Source of the DNA: Paralichthys olivaceus
Lineage: Eukaryota; Chordata; Actinopteri; Pleuronectiformes; Paralichthyidae
DNA length: 64,000 nt
Direction: 5' to 3'
NCBI RefSeq assembly: GCF_024713975.1
Contig: NC_091102.1
Span: 17,199,501-17,263,500 of the forward strand
Of this stretch, positions 12,780 to 26,087 are shown piece after piece. Position numbers and translations under genes: made by a program. Under the pieces are notes generated by a model. That model saw nothing but the letters and a program-made list of their open reading frames with translations. It ran no database searches and was not told the DNA's origin. Position 1 is the stretch's first letter, and each line of letters starts with the position of its first letter.

Positions 12780-15389
12780 AATGTAGTTAAAAAGGTTGAT
12801 GAATCTGTATTAATAATCGAATAATGTCTTTTATAGTAAAATATCAATCACATTTATTGCAGAACCAGTCCTTGGTATTTGTCAAATTACTTCATGAAAT
12901 ATTTATTGTTCCTGGAGTGGGATTTTAATTACAGAACTTTTAAATAGTTTTACATTTATCTATTGGTATTTTTACTCATGTAAAGTATCTGAATACTTCC
13001 ACATCTGTTGAAAGACGATGATGAAGATTTTCTTTCAGCTCTGTTGTAAAGGGATTCTCTTTGACTTAACGTTTGTCAACCTCATCTGAGTCGACAAAGG
13101 ACCAAATCTGGAACAACTGAGGGAACTCTGTGCAGGGATTATGTCTATTTTGCTGTCCTCTTGCTGCATAGCCATGCTGCTAATCTCTTTAACTAGATTA
13201 CCTCTGTGTTGAGTTGTAAGTGAAAGGTCATTGGTCACCACTTAGCAGGATGAAATCAGGTTCCGCTGAGAAACCCAGGACACAGACTCTTCATTCACTC
13301 CATTCTGTCATTGAAGAGTTATCTGCTTCATCTATTGTTAATCTCAATATGTTATATAAGTACATACCGACATATTTACATGGCAACTTTTATATTGAAA
13401 TTGAATTTGTTATATAATATACAAACCTGGTGTACTAAAAAAATCTCTCCATTGACCACACACACCCACTAAATGTTCATTGTCATTTTCTTTTCTTTAT
13501 TTGTCAGTGAATCATTTCATGCTGCACGAATCTGAATGACTATTTAGGCATTTTATTTTATGTAACAGATAAAGTCCGACCTTGGATTTTGAAGGAAACC
13601 TGTGCTCACAGCCCAGACTATTATCCAAATTGGCAAATTAATATTTCAAGCAAAGCATTAGTGGATTTTCTGTTTTCTCTCAAGATTATCAGAACATGTG
13701 AACATTTAAAATTCTCTTTTTTTAGGTGGTCATGAAATCTTTTATGTTGGTGTTCCATCTTCATAGAAACATATATAATGATGCTTACACCTCTGCAGAA
13801 ATCCCACAATCCCCTTTACCTTTACATAGATACCATCAATATTCATATAAACCCTGAAAGCTGCAGATATAAAGTCTATTAATTTTGGGCATGTCAATTT
13901 CAAGGGTTAAATGGGTAAAGCCCAGATATTATGAGTTAAATAATGCTGAAAACCCATCATAATAAGTTAGTAATGATTGAGTCATAATATCCTGGTGGGG
14001 AGTTTCTCAAAATTAGTAGAATAACTAATTTATTTAATATTAGACTCACAAGGGATGAATAAATACAGATAGATATCATGGTCAAACTCTAGAGAAGGTT
14101 TTCTGACCATGATTACTGATTTTTTTTGTGTGATTTTATCTGAAAGGATGTAGGTCTATACCCAGACATGTGGGTGCATGTGATAAAAGGGTCAATACTG
14201 TACGGTGGAGTAAAGTGTTCTTCCCTCTCTGAGATTCTCTCTCCTTCATCCACACCTCTTTCTCTCCGCCCGTCATTCTCAAGTCTATTTCAGCACCGTG
14301 TAGGTGTTAGCATTCTAATTCAGCCAAGGCCTCATTACCACTCTCCTCTGGTGGAGGAATGACTCACTGACTGTAACACTTCGCACAAAACCCGCTGACT
14401 GCCTCATACCCTGCGTCCTCATAATAATGAAAATGCGCACTGTTGGGCCTGAGGGACCGTTTCTTTCACAGATGTGTGATTAATAGACACCTGACTATAA
14501 CCCCCTACAAAATTATGATTTTTTAGGAATTTTGACTTCTGTGTTTATTCCGATATCTTAATTACCTTAGATCAACAAATTTTAATGTTCTGTTTTAACC
14601 ACAAGAGAAGAAAGAATGGCGATATCATAATCAGAGGAACATGACACAGTTTTTAGTGTTCTTTGGGTCAAAATAGAAAATTCAGATAATCTGCTTTGGT
14701 AATCTGGGACAGGTCACTTTGTAATCTGGTACACTTGTATTAGACTTAAAAAAAAAAAGCATACATCACTTTGCTTTATGCATACTGACCTTAATAATCC
14801 AATTTTTAAAAAGTATTATGAAAAGTATTCTGAAAAGTTGACAAAAAAAAACTGAATAAGAAAATGTATAGTATTCATAGAAAGGTCGTTTCTATGAGTA
14901 CTTCATATTAACATGTTATATTTTAGCTAGCCTAAATTAAGTAAAATTTAAACATTATATAAAAGGTGTATCACAATTTTGAAATATAAATTAAAATGTA
15001 ATCAACAGCACGCAACAATAACAAGACCATCATCATCTATCAGCCCATTGTCGTCTCCACATGTTTGGTGAAACCAGAGGCTGATGACCACAGGACAGAC
15101 TCTTCTGTGCTTTTTGGATCATCTGTGTCCTAACTGAGTATGTGCTAGTTACTAACCAGACAATCAGTCTAAACAGACAGGGACAGACTGTATTTACCAT
15201 TAATCTGTCTGACAACTGCAGATCATTTACATCTCTTCTCTTTTACGTCACTCCCTAAATGCATATTTCCCCATTTAGAGAAGTTAAATGATTGTCCCAG
15301 AATACCCAAAGCATGGTGTCCCACATTATCAACACAGCTGAACATTTTTTGATAAACAAAAAAACTAAATCTGTCATGATTCTGCCATT

Positions 15390-15925
15390 GTGGCTCTGAA
15401 CCTTTTACACACGAAAGACTATTTTGGTTCTGTTTTATGAACTCTTTGCTTTATTGACTTTCACCTGTGTTTCCTTTTCCTTTTATTTTGAAATGATGTT
15501 CCTTGTATGCTCTGGCTTCACTTCCTGTGTTTGTCCTGTTACCTGCCCCAGGGATTGTCTGCTCCTGATCATCATGTGGTTCACCTGTGTTCAATCAGCC
15601 CTGTCTCCCCTGAGTATATAAGTCTCAGTGCTTCCCTTTGTCTTTGTCTCTTGGTCATGTTTTGCTGTCATGTTCCCAGTGTCTTCTTGTTCCCAGTGTC
15701 TTCTTGTTCCCAGTGTCTTCTTGTTCCTAGTGTTTCTAATGTTGTTTCAGTTTAGTCTTTTGCAGTCTTTTCTGGTTTTCAGTGTTTTTCTGTTTCTGTG
15801 AGCTTAGTTTTCTGGACTTTGTTCGCTTTTGTATCTTGTCCTTTTGTAGTTTTAGTTTTACCTTGCTCAAGGAAACCTTTATTTATTTTACTGGCCCCTG
15901 CTTTTTTTCCCTGATCCTGACAAAA
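15390..15925 (+). repeat. TE-like T-rich dispersed repeat with internal minisatellite
   Basis: This is a long T-rich, C/T-biased stretch with phrases such as 'ctgattgtctgctcctgatc', 'gtgttcaatcagccctgt' and 'gagtatataagtc'. I recognise the type from non-coding interspersed repeats in teleosts. A TATATAAG box-like motif lies near 15614-15621. From 15671 to 15738 a 17-bp unit (tgttcccagtgtcttct) is repeated three times perfectly and once imperfectly. Small open frames here are not credible genes. Confidence 0.55.
15671..15738. repeat. 17-bp tandem repeat, about 4 copies
   Basis: Three identical consecutive units of tgttcccagtgtcttct start at 15671, 15688 and 15705. A fourth, diverged unit starts at 15722. 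They sit inside the T-rich dispersed repeat. Confidence 0.9.
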
Positions 15926-15974
15926 ACACATTTTAAAAAACTAAAACAACTCTATGCATCTTTTCACAAACAAC

Positions 15975-16126
15975 GTTGGTCTTTTAGTCCTTTAAAGACT
16001 CTTAGAAACATGGGGATGTTTTTAAACTCTTTCTGCAGACTGCGGGTCCTCCAGGCGCGGCAGCTCCGTCTCCCTGCAGCGGCGCAGCTTTGTTCACTTT
16101 CAATCTGAAAGCCTGTCTGCTCTTTT
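15975..16126 (+). repeat. Inverted duplicate of the 5' end of fev intron 1
   Basis: This 152-base segment equals the reverse complement of 21394-21545 with one visible difference (T at 16114 where fev has C) and no indel. In fev that interval is the first 152 bases of intron 1, so the similarity starts exactly at the G of the 5' splice site. The bases beyond the boundary (exon side in fev, AT-rich DNA here) do not match. The copy lies about 50 bases after the end of a TE-like repeat. It encodes no plausible protein. The matching short open frames in both places are a by-product of the shared sequence. Confidence 0.93.
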
Positions 16127-16864
16127 TGGAAAAAATTAGGAACATTGTCTTACTTATGACAGATTTATATCCTTTACATAAATCTTGTCAGAATCTGATG
16201 TCATTGACCTCGTCATGCTTCTGATTGACTTTTACCCCGCCCTTTTCTGACATCATCCCCATGAAGTCATGTTGACTAGATGTTGAACAGGAGATAAACA
16301 AACCGAAGCTTAGGTGTCCCACGTCACCCAATGCCCCAGATTACCTGAATTCACTCTTCTTACTCTCCTCATGCTCATGATGAAGGTCTCTGAGGGTTTG
16401 AGGAAATTCAGGACTTTTTTTCACTATATTAACCTTGTCTTAATTTCCTGAGAGTTTGATTTCCCAACCCACCCATTTGAGTCACACCTTTCATTTTTTA
16501 ACTTACACCGAACTTTTACAGAATGCCTTTATATTCCCAAGAAACAGGAGTACAAAGACATTCTCTGCTTTTCCTCTTGGTTCTTTCTCCTGCTCATGTT
16601 TTGTTGTCGCTCCTCGTCTTCGCTCTGCATTCACACTGTTAATCCTGTGGTTCGCAGGGAAAACACCCACCTAGTCTGTTATGCAAGAGGGAGAGAGAGG
16701 ATGAGTGAAGCAACAATAGTCTCAGCAGATTAGTGGAGAAGCAGTGACAATTACAATGTTTCGGAAGTGACTCAATCAATCCCTGCAGAGCTTCCAAGAA
16801 AGTACAGCGTGTGCAACACATCAGGATACTCTCTCTGGATGTGTGTGTGTTTGTGTGTGTGTGT

Positions 16865-17045
16865 CTATCTATAGATTTATAGAACCAATTTTGGCTCAAT
16901 ACCATCATTGTGAGGACATTTTGGTTGGTCCTCACAAATTCAATGGCCTTTTTGAGGAGTAAGACTTGGTTTTAGGGTTAGAATTAGGCTTAGGTGGGGT
17001 TAGGAGTGTCCTCACAACCATAGAGAGACAAGTGTGTGTATGTGT
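16865..17045 (+). repeat. Dispersed-repeat copy (GTCCTCACA / TTAGGGTTAG type)
   Basis: The segment has 'tgaggacattttggttggtcctcaca', 'gacttggttttagggttag' and 'gtcctcacaa' phrases flanked by GT-rich tracts. It matches the wording of a repeat commonly met in fish genomes and mirrors the block at about 2420-2600. There is no coding content. Confidence 0.55.
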
Positions 17046-19219
17046 GACAGAGGGATTCAGTTGTCAATAGCAACCCCACTTCTTTCATTTTAATATGCAG
17101 GACACACACACACAAACACTACTGTGGTGAATAAGTGAACGAGTTACCCCCCACACACTCACGCACTCACACGCACTTTAAGTCTCTGTTGCACTGTCAC
17201 AGAAAGAGGTTTGGGGTTAATCTCCTCTCTGCAGACGCCTCTGTGTTCTATAATGGACCAACATTGTTGTCACTGAGTTATGTAAACAGGGCACTGTTTG
17301 TTGGGAGAGGTATGGCGCCCTCGTGTGGAAAACAATATCCAGTGTCACACTGTGGCACAGCTCTGTGCTACATGAGCTTCAGCTGCAGCCAAGTACCACA
17401 GAAAAGGTACAAAAACACAAGTATGATACAGAGTATTGACTAAATCCATAAAATACCGCAAACCAAAAATGCTAATTCCTAGATTTAGCTTTTCAGATTG
17501 AATACTCCAGTCCAGAACAAACTTATCATTTGACTATTAACCTTCAAAAATCATACAGTTTTTAACTGGAGCCAATTCAGATCTCAAATGTTGTTGTGCT
17601 GTGTCCAAGGACTGAGCGTGAGAATGAGCATTGTCAGTCATAGCTTTTGTTCTTCCAGTTGTATTATGTTAAACATGTAATTAAATGAATTAATGATGCT
17701 GCTGTGTCGTGCAGTTGAGTCGCCCTTCCTTAGAACAGAGACTGTCATGAGTCACTGGAGGAACAAGAGTAGAATAGGCATCTGGATATCGGGGAAAATC
17801 CCATATTAAAATATATTCATAAATGATCTCTCTATAAACACTATTTATAGACACACAATGTTAGCCTTGTAACTGAGCTTGGAGCAACAGTTTCACTGTA
17901 CGTAAATGAGGCGGCCAAACCTGCTCACCTTCAGTATCACAAGTCAACACAGTGTCATACTGTCCACCGTGTGTGAACATTTCTATATCTTCTCATTTTG
18001 CCTTGTACACTTCCCATCATTATAATCTGATTCAAACACTGCTTTATCATACGATCAATTAAAGTTGTACATTTAGAGGGGAGTGTTGTACCACATTAAA
18101 ACAGTGTGCAGTGTTTACTGGCACGGTGGTGCTTTGGTGATGAAGCAAAGTGTTCATTGATGTACAATTCAGAGACATAAAGAGGCTTGATCGTAACAAT
18201 CTATCTTTATTCACTTCATTTGTTTGTCATTGGTACAGTTGCTCTAGCTACAGAAGGAGCTCATGAGAATGGATGCACTGTAATTCACTTCAAAATCACT
18301 AAAAAGCAGCGACAGCCTGAGCGTGTCCGCACCCTACAGTATTTACAGAGGATTCACAGTTTCTCTTACTATTCACTTGTCACACAAATTACAGCTCTAT
18401 ACCTGTGAAGGCCTTTTATTTTATTGCAAGTGAGTGAAGGACGTGTTAGTAATTTCTGTAATAAAGAAAACTGAGAAGTTGACTGGTTAAGATGATATTG
18501 TCGTGGTGGTGGTGAGATTTACTTTGCTATTATCAAGTCCAGCGAGCATTTGGCTATTTCATAAAACCACAAGATGGCGCTAGTAGTCCAGAAATAGTTG
18601 ATATTTTGCTCCCACAATCATCTTGTGTATAAAAACAGACCCAGACCTCAAAGAGTGGATGAGGCGAAGCAGAAGAATGAGAACTGATAAAAATGGAACT
18701 ATCATCTTAAATAATGTTCTGTCATTTGTTCATTTGGAAAACTGCTCTTCCACACGAAAACATTTATTTATGCATGATTTAATTTCACAGATTGTGGATG
18801 AAATAGGGAAATTAAACACATGGGCTGTTTATGAAATACAATCCAATACTTGTACTTATTAATAAAGGCGAGTAAAAGTTAAACCGACGTGCGTAATTTC
18901 GGCGCCTCCTGGATGAATTTACTGATCAGTCGGGGAATATGTGTGGGCCCAAATAAGATAAAACATCTTTGTCTAAATAGTGTTTCATGCTTACATACAA
19001 CTGTAGTTTCAGCATCGTCTATAGGCCAAAATCTCACCTTTAAAAACAGCCCATGCGTGTCCTTTTTACGCATTTTTTTACAAACCAAATATATTTAGCC
19101 CACACCATACTTTCACCTGCAGTCTTCCTGCCCTCTTTGAAACCTCTCCTCTCGCTCGCTGCTGCGTGTCACTCGTGCTGTTGATCTTCTTCCAGAGAGT
19201 GGAGAAGACGCTGTAAAAG

Positions 19220-21594
19220 TCAGTTGTAGTGGTTGTTGATGTTACTCAGGCTGTTGATGTTGTTGACACAGCTGATGTGAGACGGGGACACGGTGCCGAA
19301 GGGCCCCGGGGGCTGCAGGTTGTGGCTGTGGTACAGGGCCGTGGTCGGGGAGCCGGGCCAGTAGGAGAAACCTGACGGCCCCACGCCGGGAGCCATGAGG
19401 TTCAGTTTGGAAATCCCGGAGAAGGGGATCGGGGAGAAATTGCCCTGGAACTTGTAGATGGCCTGCTCCGTGGTGGAGGGCTGGCACACCTGCGCCAGGC
19501 CGTGGAAGTCGAACTTGTACGCGTACCTCTTGCCGTGCACTTTGGTCATGATGTTTTTGTCGTAGTAGTAGCGCAGCGCACGGCTCAGCTTGTCGTAGTT
19601 CATGTTGGGTTTGCTCTTGCGCTCCCCCCAGCGCCGGGCCACCTCGTCCGGGTCGATGAGCTTGAACTCGCCGTTGGTTCCCTCCCAGGCGATGCACGAC
19701 ATGTTGGTGCTGTCGGAGAGCAGCTCCAGCAGGAACTGCCACAGCTGGATCTGCCCGCTGCCTGGAGGAGACACCACATGGATATAAACGGATCATATAA
19801 CATTTATTATATCAAACAAATCTATCGTGAAACATTGTGATAATCATCGATTTTGCGCCAATAGTAATCCGTGCAGAGCAGTGTGGGGGATTTCTATCAC
19901 TTTATTATCACCTCGTCAATTATTAACATGTTGATATACAAGCAATGTTTTTTTAAGAGCAATTTGTAGATTTATCGGATATGTGGTAAATAGATTGGAG
20001 ACATTTTTTTAACTGTACATTTTCATATTTTAAGATTTTTTATTAATCATTTGTGACATTTAATATTTTAAAGCGTCTAAAAATAATTCATTTTCTTGTT
20101 GTTCTCGGATAAACATCATGGTATGATTGAAATTATTTATTCATAATACCAATTTGAAAAATAATGCAATAACTTTTACCGGTATTAGTCAACAGCCGTT
20201 TCCAATTTGTCAAATATTAAAACATGAACTGCTTTATTTAGGCTTTTCGGGTTTATGCCCGTTTAATATCATCCTGCCTGTTCGCAGGCCATCACATTGA
20301 GTGCTTAATAAATCAGTGACACTGAGGGGATATTTAAATGTATTTAATATTAACGCACAAAATCTATTTTATTATTTACATTAACTTTAATTGATCTATG
20401 ACTATATGTCCAATGCGTGAGCAGCAATTACTAAGACGGCTACAAACTCGGACCATGAATTCAGTATGTGATTTTTATGGAGCAATTATAAATAAAACAA
20501 AATTGACCCTTTAATGGCGAAATACGATTATGATATTTTCTTTATTATTAACAGGTTGAACGATATTGATTCCTCTCATCTTTAGGGCCTATGTTTTTCC
20601 AAGTCAGTTTTGTTGATATGACCAAATGAGTAAAGTAAAAAATAGGAAACTGAAACCGCTGTTTCATTATCAATTTGTTGTCTATTGTTATTATATAACA
20701 TTTTCAGATACAATGCTGGAAAACTGTAAATTAAATTCATTAATGAAAAATAACGGTGATCCCACTGTGATGTGATCCATTCTCTTTCTCTTACCTTTTT
20801 GTACTCCTGTGTTTATTGGACCCCATGATGTCCCTTTGCTTTCTTTCAACAGATTTTCTGTTGGATCTGAAATCAAACCACACAAATCGTCATGACCATC
20901 ACCATCATCACCCTCCTCCTCATCAGCTGCCTAATCCTTCCTGTTTATAATATATCACGGAAGAGAAGATGCTTTCAGGAACAGGCCTGATGTCCGTATA
21001 TCGGCTGCTGCTTCTGAAATGTAACTAATAATTGCTTTGCTGGGGGAAGAAAATAAATCCACTTGTGTCCAGATTTATTACTAAGAATGAATGTAATTTA
21101 AAAAATACTGAATCTGTTTTCAAAGAATTAATATTGATAATAATAACAACAAATGATGTGATTGAATATTACGCGTGGCTGTATAATAAACCAGCCCACT
21201 GCATATTATCCCAAAAAAATAAAAATTGAAAAATTAAACATCACAACATTTCAACTAAAGGTCCAGATAAGAAAAATCCTAATAGTGTCCCGGTAGCGGT
21301 GGCGGACTGACGCGTGAAGCGTGTCGTCTTTGCGGGGTCCTCTGCGGAGGAGCCAGGAAACGCGTCCAGGAAAAAGGATTTCCGATTTCCGACAAAAGAG
21401 CAGACGGGCTTTCAGATTGAAAGTGAACAAAGCTGCGCCGCTGCAGGGAGACGGAGCTGCCGCGCCTGGAGGACCCGCAGTCTGCAGAAAGAGTTTAAAA
21501 ACATCCCCATGTTTCTAAGAGTCTTTAAAGGACTAAAAGACCAACCTGAGAGATACATGCTGAACATGAGGTTTCCTCCGCAGTCCTGTCTCAT
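19220..21594 (-). CDS. fev: FEV / Pet1 ETS-domain transcription factor
   Basis: The coding exons are 21546-21594, 20795-20866 and 19220-19761, all with GT-AG junctions and continuous frame: 663 nt, 220 aa. Exon 1 starts [16 protein letters not shown], exon 2 contains [14 protein letters not shown], and exon 3 starts [14 protein letters not shown]. The ETS domain spans residues about 43-125 and keeps the DNA-recognition helix ([16 protein letters not shown]). The C-terminal part ([27 protein letters not shown]) matches FEV, ends NNHYN, and lacks the alanine tract of human FEV. In vertebrates FEV/Pet1 drives serotonergic neuron identity by activating genes such as tph2 and the serotonin transporter. 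Introns are 679 bp and 1033 bp. The first 152 bases of intron 1 recur inverted at 15975-16126. Neighbours cdk5r2 and cryba2 are the same as in human. Confidence 0.96.
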
Positions 21595-21839
21595 TGTGTT
21601 CACTTGTTCAGAAAGGGTTGGATTTCATTTCGTCGGCGGCGGAGGAAACGATTTTTATTAAACTTTATCTCATAACTGTGATCTGGAATAAACGCGGGTG
21701 GACAGATTGAAGTTTCCAGGCAACTGTCACTGGCCCCCATCTCTGAGACAATATTCAGACAGCAATTTCCCCTGGTGCATTGCTTTAATTAAAAGAGCAA
21801 TTTACCTCTGTCAGCCCGCCTGGTGCCCACAATAAAAAG

Positions 21840-21862
21840 AGGGCCGATAGAAATTCGGCCCT
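21840..21862. promoter_or_regulatory. GATA-bearing palindrome upstream of fev
   Basis: Eight-base perfect arms (agggccga / tcggccct) are separated by a 7-base spacer. GATAG lies at 21846-21850, and TTATC (GATAA on the - strand) overlaps the right arm end at 21862-21866. It is about 250 bases upstream of the fev start codon. GATA factors are reported to act directly on FEV/Pet1 upstream sequence in mammals, so a regulatory role is a reasonable inference. It is not shown here. Confidence 0.4.
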
Positions 21863-21899
21863 TATCAATCCGCCATCACAGTTTAATAAAGTTTCCACG

Positions 21900-24800
21900 T
21901 TAAGATCTGAGTCTCTATGGTGAATTGAAGTGTTTGACATGGAAACCAGTTCAGATCCTCCTCACTTTTCCGCCTCTTTACCTCCTGGCAAACAACAAAG
22001 ACCTATTTCATGTTGGAAAAAGAACATTTACCTGGAGATACACGCTCCAGTGGACATGAGAAAACAAGAACATTTCATCCACCCCCACCCTTGGACCTTC
22101 TGTTTGTGGGTTTAAGGTTATATAGCCTGTATCTGAGGCTAATGAGGTTGTAACTTTAAAACCATGGTCCCTGATGCTCACTGATCTTATCAGGTCCAAT
22201 CAGATTTTTCTCGTTCTTCTGTTTTTTTAGAAGCAATGGGCTGTGCAAAGACTATGGGCTTTGGTCCTATAAATCTGGTTTGGACACTAGATTACATAGT
22301 GTTTATAGAATCTAGTTCACATTAGTTATACACAGATATTTTGAAGGTGACAGATTCAATGTTGCTTCACAATTCACACAGACATGCGGAAGATTTCAAA
22401 CATTTTATTCACGCAGGTGTAAATACTGTGGACAGTACACATGCATCACATTGATTGCGTTTCATTCAAATGTCTTTTATTAATAAATATCACATATGAG
22501 TTCAACCCCAGATCTCCAGCAGCATATGATCGATCAGGCCTAGTCTGTGACATTCTAAGGACTTTTATTTTGAAAACTGCTCTTATAGCAATTGCTGTAA
22601 CACCATTGATTTAAGTATAAAACAGTCGATATCTGTTTAGTTTATAAGCATGTAAAAGAATTACTGGATGATACAGGCTTGTCCACCACCTTAAAACAGA
22701 AGATGGATGATTAAGATGTGTATCATGTAGCCATAATGTCCCTGATGTCCCTGTTGATTTCAGGACATGTGTTAGTCACCTCTGTTGCTCCCCGTGTGTC
22801 ATTGTCACAACACGAAACATCGTCTAATCAATACACCAAGGCCAATTAAGTCTTTTTAAATGGTCTAAAAATGAGACACTGAAATATGTGCATTCCTGCA
22901 GCGGTGTCTTGTCTCCATGCCGTACAAAGACAAAGAGAGTCATCAGTACTACTGCAGGCATAAAAACAAAAACATGGTTTATGCAGCTCTGTGCAATGTA
23001 AACACATCAGTTCACTTTCAGACGCTTCCCCTTGAAAAAGGTGGAAAAAAGAAGCTGAATAATTTTCATAAGAAATGTTCAAAATATTTTAAAAAATGAC
23101 ATCACCCAACAGAAAATCCCCAATTCTTAACTTGACCTTAAATGAAAAACATATTTTGTAGCTTTCTTTGTTGAGTCAACTGAAAGTGAATGCTCCTCTA
23201 ATCATTCATCATCTGAAGTCACCTGACTGAGCTCAAATAAGCACACACCCTCAAAACACTAGGTCATAGTTGAGTGAGTATAAGATTATACATACATGTT
23301 AATTATTAAAGTAATAGCAGGTTTTTAAATCCAATGTAAAATAATCACTTTATGAAAGTAGATAGTATCAGGCTATGCAAAGTATTGGATTAGGGTTTTC
23401 CTCTCAGTCCTCAAAAGCTTGCATTGGTGGTAAATGCAGATTAAACAATATATTTCCCATGTTCCTTCTTCCTGATCTAAAAACAATTGGATTTTCCGTT
23501 CTTCGCACGGCTGCGGCTCCTCAGGTGATGGGGTTTGTAGTTGTGTCTGTGGCGTCCCAGACTTGCTTTAGCTGCCTGTGTCCATGTACAAGTCGCAGGC
23601 AACTTAAAACAAGCCTGGAAAACTAGACTGCATATCCCTGGACGGAGTGGTAGATAAATGTGGATAAATATTCATCTGCAGTGATGAGCAGGAGGCCAGA
23701 TATCCACCGACGGAAAGAAAATAGAAAAAGCACATGTTTGGGCGATAGTTTGACCTTATTGGCACTAAGTCAGCATTAAAGGTAACCGTTACCACTTAAA
23801 AGCACATTAGTATCGCCTTAAACCATGATTTAAAAGTCTCTGATCCAGGTGCTGGGCCTTGTGTCAAAGTAGTTAGTAAATTAAAGCATTACAGTAATAG
23901 ATCGATAATCAAGAGAGTAATAACCTACTAAGAAGAGCTGTCATCAAGATTCTGTTCCAAAATTCCTCTGTAGTCTCAAACCTACCTCTGTGCACCCGAA
24001 GAGCCCCAGCCTGCAACTGCACCACTCAAGTGTCACTCCTCAACAAGACCTGAGTGCAGCCTCTTTAATCAGGCTCCACAGGAATGTATATTTGTGAAAG
24101 GTGTGTGTGCATGGTTACACATTTATTAAAAGATCCTGGTCTTTTGGGTGTGGGACTGTGAGACAGTGCAGGCTCATGGGTGTGTAACACGGAATCCCAC
24201 GTCCTGGACCGACAGGAGGAGTGTGTGCAGAGGTAAACACACTCCAGGATCCCGGCGCACGACTGTAAGATAAACATCATGGTTCCCCATTAGAATAAAC
24301 AAACAAATGCTAAGCGACTAGAACTCATATGAGCAAGGTTTTGTTATGTGCCAGGTTGCGGTGCTGAATCAAATCGTCAAAATAAATGGACCACATGTTT
24401 ATTTGTAAATCACATAAATACCATAACTGTTTGTTGCAGTTACATCTCAAAACATCTCACCTGACTAACCTGCTTCTCTTCATTTCACCTTTGTGACCCT
24501 GGGTTAAGATCCATGGCTTTCACCGGGTTTAAACTAAGCAATGTGCTGCAGAACAATATTAAAGTCATTAAATCTGTTTTTGATCGAACAGTGACTCATT
24601 GGCAAACGTAAAGAGTTTGGCTTTCTTTCATTTTTGATTTTTCACATTGAATTATCTGACGAATGCACTGTCACAAAGTAAATCATAGGAAGTTGGCATC
24701 TTGACGATGTTTTTCACAGGCCAGTAACCAAATTTAGAAATGTCATCAGATAACAGTATAAGCTTGGTAGTTGTGTAGCACACCTTTGTGAAAACTTTAT

Positions 24801-26080
24801 TGTGAACATGAAGACTTTATGTGTGTATTTAAGATAATGCCTAGTGAGCAGTCAGACAGGCCTGGTATTCAAACAGGAACTAGGACAGTGCATACATCCC
24901 TAATTTTCGTCAATAACTTAAAACCTTACAGGGGACAATGCTTTGTCTTTCTGTTGGCCCGTTGGAATAAGACACAGTGGCTTTGCTCCCCTCTGAATGG
25001 TGCTACGTTTTGTAACTACTCAGAGCAACACGACAATAGAGGCATTTTAAATTCTAAGATGCTCATAGAATAATCTAACAGTTTAAATAAAGTCAGCTGC
25101 ATGTCTGCATGTGACACCATGAAGCAGCTGGAGGACCTTTTTCAGGCCTCTGGGGTATTTTCACAGGATAATTAAACCACAAAAACTACAAGCTCTTGAA
25201 GAGGCTATAAGTGCTACTTTTTAATCTTGCTTTTAATCTTGCTTTTGAGTCTGTCCCATATGATTCTATTAATGTAAGTCAGTAGTTTACTTTATTTATG
25301 TCTTTTGATTTTATTTGTAATATTCATTTTCACTGATCCTCTCTGCCATTGTGTGATTTTTATTTTTGGCATTGTACTTATCTTTTTATCCATGCTTGTG
25401 TTACCTTCCTTTCCCATGATTTGGCTCAACTCCTGTTATATTTAAGATGCTGTATAAATGAATGTGACTCAACTTGTTTAAGTGGTCAATCAACAAAGCA
25501 AGAGCAAGAGAATTTGGATTAATTCTGTTTTTAAAAAGATGATTCTACTCTGATTTGTATCTATTAATTTCTTCATGTCAAAAACCTAAATTGCTTGGTT
25601 ACATATAACAACCAGCCAAAAGGTCATATAGTGATTTGCATATAGTTATGCTACACCTGCCAATCTATTTGCAATTAGTGCCCGAAAGCTGTCGAAAAAC
25701 AAACAGTAGAAACAAATGTGATCTCGTGCTCTTGTTTATTGGAAATAAGAATACAGTCCGACAAGAACAATATTGCACATCCTAAAGCCTAACAGAGTAA
25801 ATTCATTTCCATGAAGGTTCACTATAGGCCTAAATATTCTTTCAAATAAATACAAAGCATAAACCTATGTCTGATATCCGCCTGGTTCTTTGGACCAAAA
25901 GAAATATGGGCTCTGATTTTGCTGTGATTGTGCGCCTGCAGTACGAGTACCATCATAAACAAAGGAACAAACTGACAGTTTATAGCCAATTATTGCAGTT
26001 TGTCTGAGCTTTATTTAGGTGGGTTGATAAAGTTGGTTGTGGAAAAAAAAAAGAAATACTGACAGTCTCTAGTTTTGAAG
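21900..26080. other. Intergenic region between fev and cryba2
   Basis: Both genes are on the - strand, so this is fev upstream DNA and the cryba2 downstream flank. It is AT-rich with no gene recognised, and short open frames have no family resemblance. It may hold regulatory DNA for fev, but nothing distinct beyond the palindrome at 21840 was identified by eye. Confidence 0.55.
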
Positions 26081-26087
26081 AAAAGCC

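Larger units (their letters stand above)
10106..19200. other. Intergenic region between cdk5r2 and fev
   Basis: The two genes converge here (cdk5r2 on +, fev on -). No gene was recognised. The region contains (CT)n/(GT)n at about 11010-11073, a (CCAT)n run at about 11353-11374, dispersed repeats at 12604-12779, 15390-15925 and 16865-17045, and the inverted copy of fev intron sequence at 15975-16126. The 3' end of fev falls somewhere below 19220. TTTATT (AATAAA on the - strand) occurs at 18763-18768 and is a candidate polyadenylation signal. Confidence 0.6.

Noticed and set aside
14288-14310. RE1/NRSE-like TTCAGCACC that could bind REST near neuronal genes
   Set aside because: Only the left half-site matches. 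The right half (GGACAGCGCC type) is absent.
15782-16108. 108-codon frame sharing its last 32 residues with a frame at 21412-21603
   Set aside because: The shared peptide results from the duplicated fev intron DNA. In fev that DNA is intronic, so no protein is implied.
19242-19840. Alternative-frame and antisense ORFs over fev exon 3
   Set aside because: They are shadows of the ETS-domain exon with Arg/Ala/Val-biased composition and no family match.
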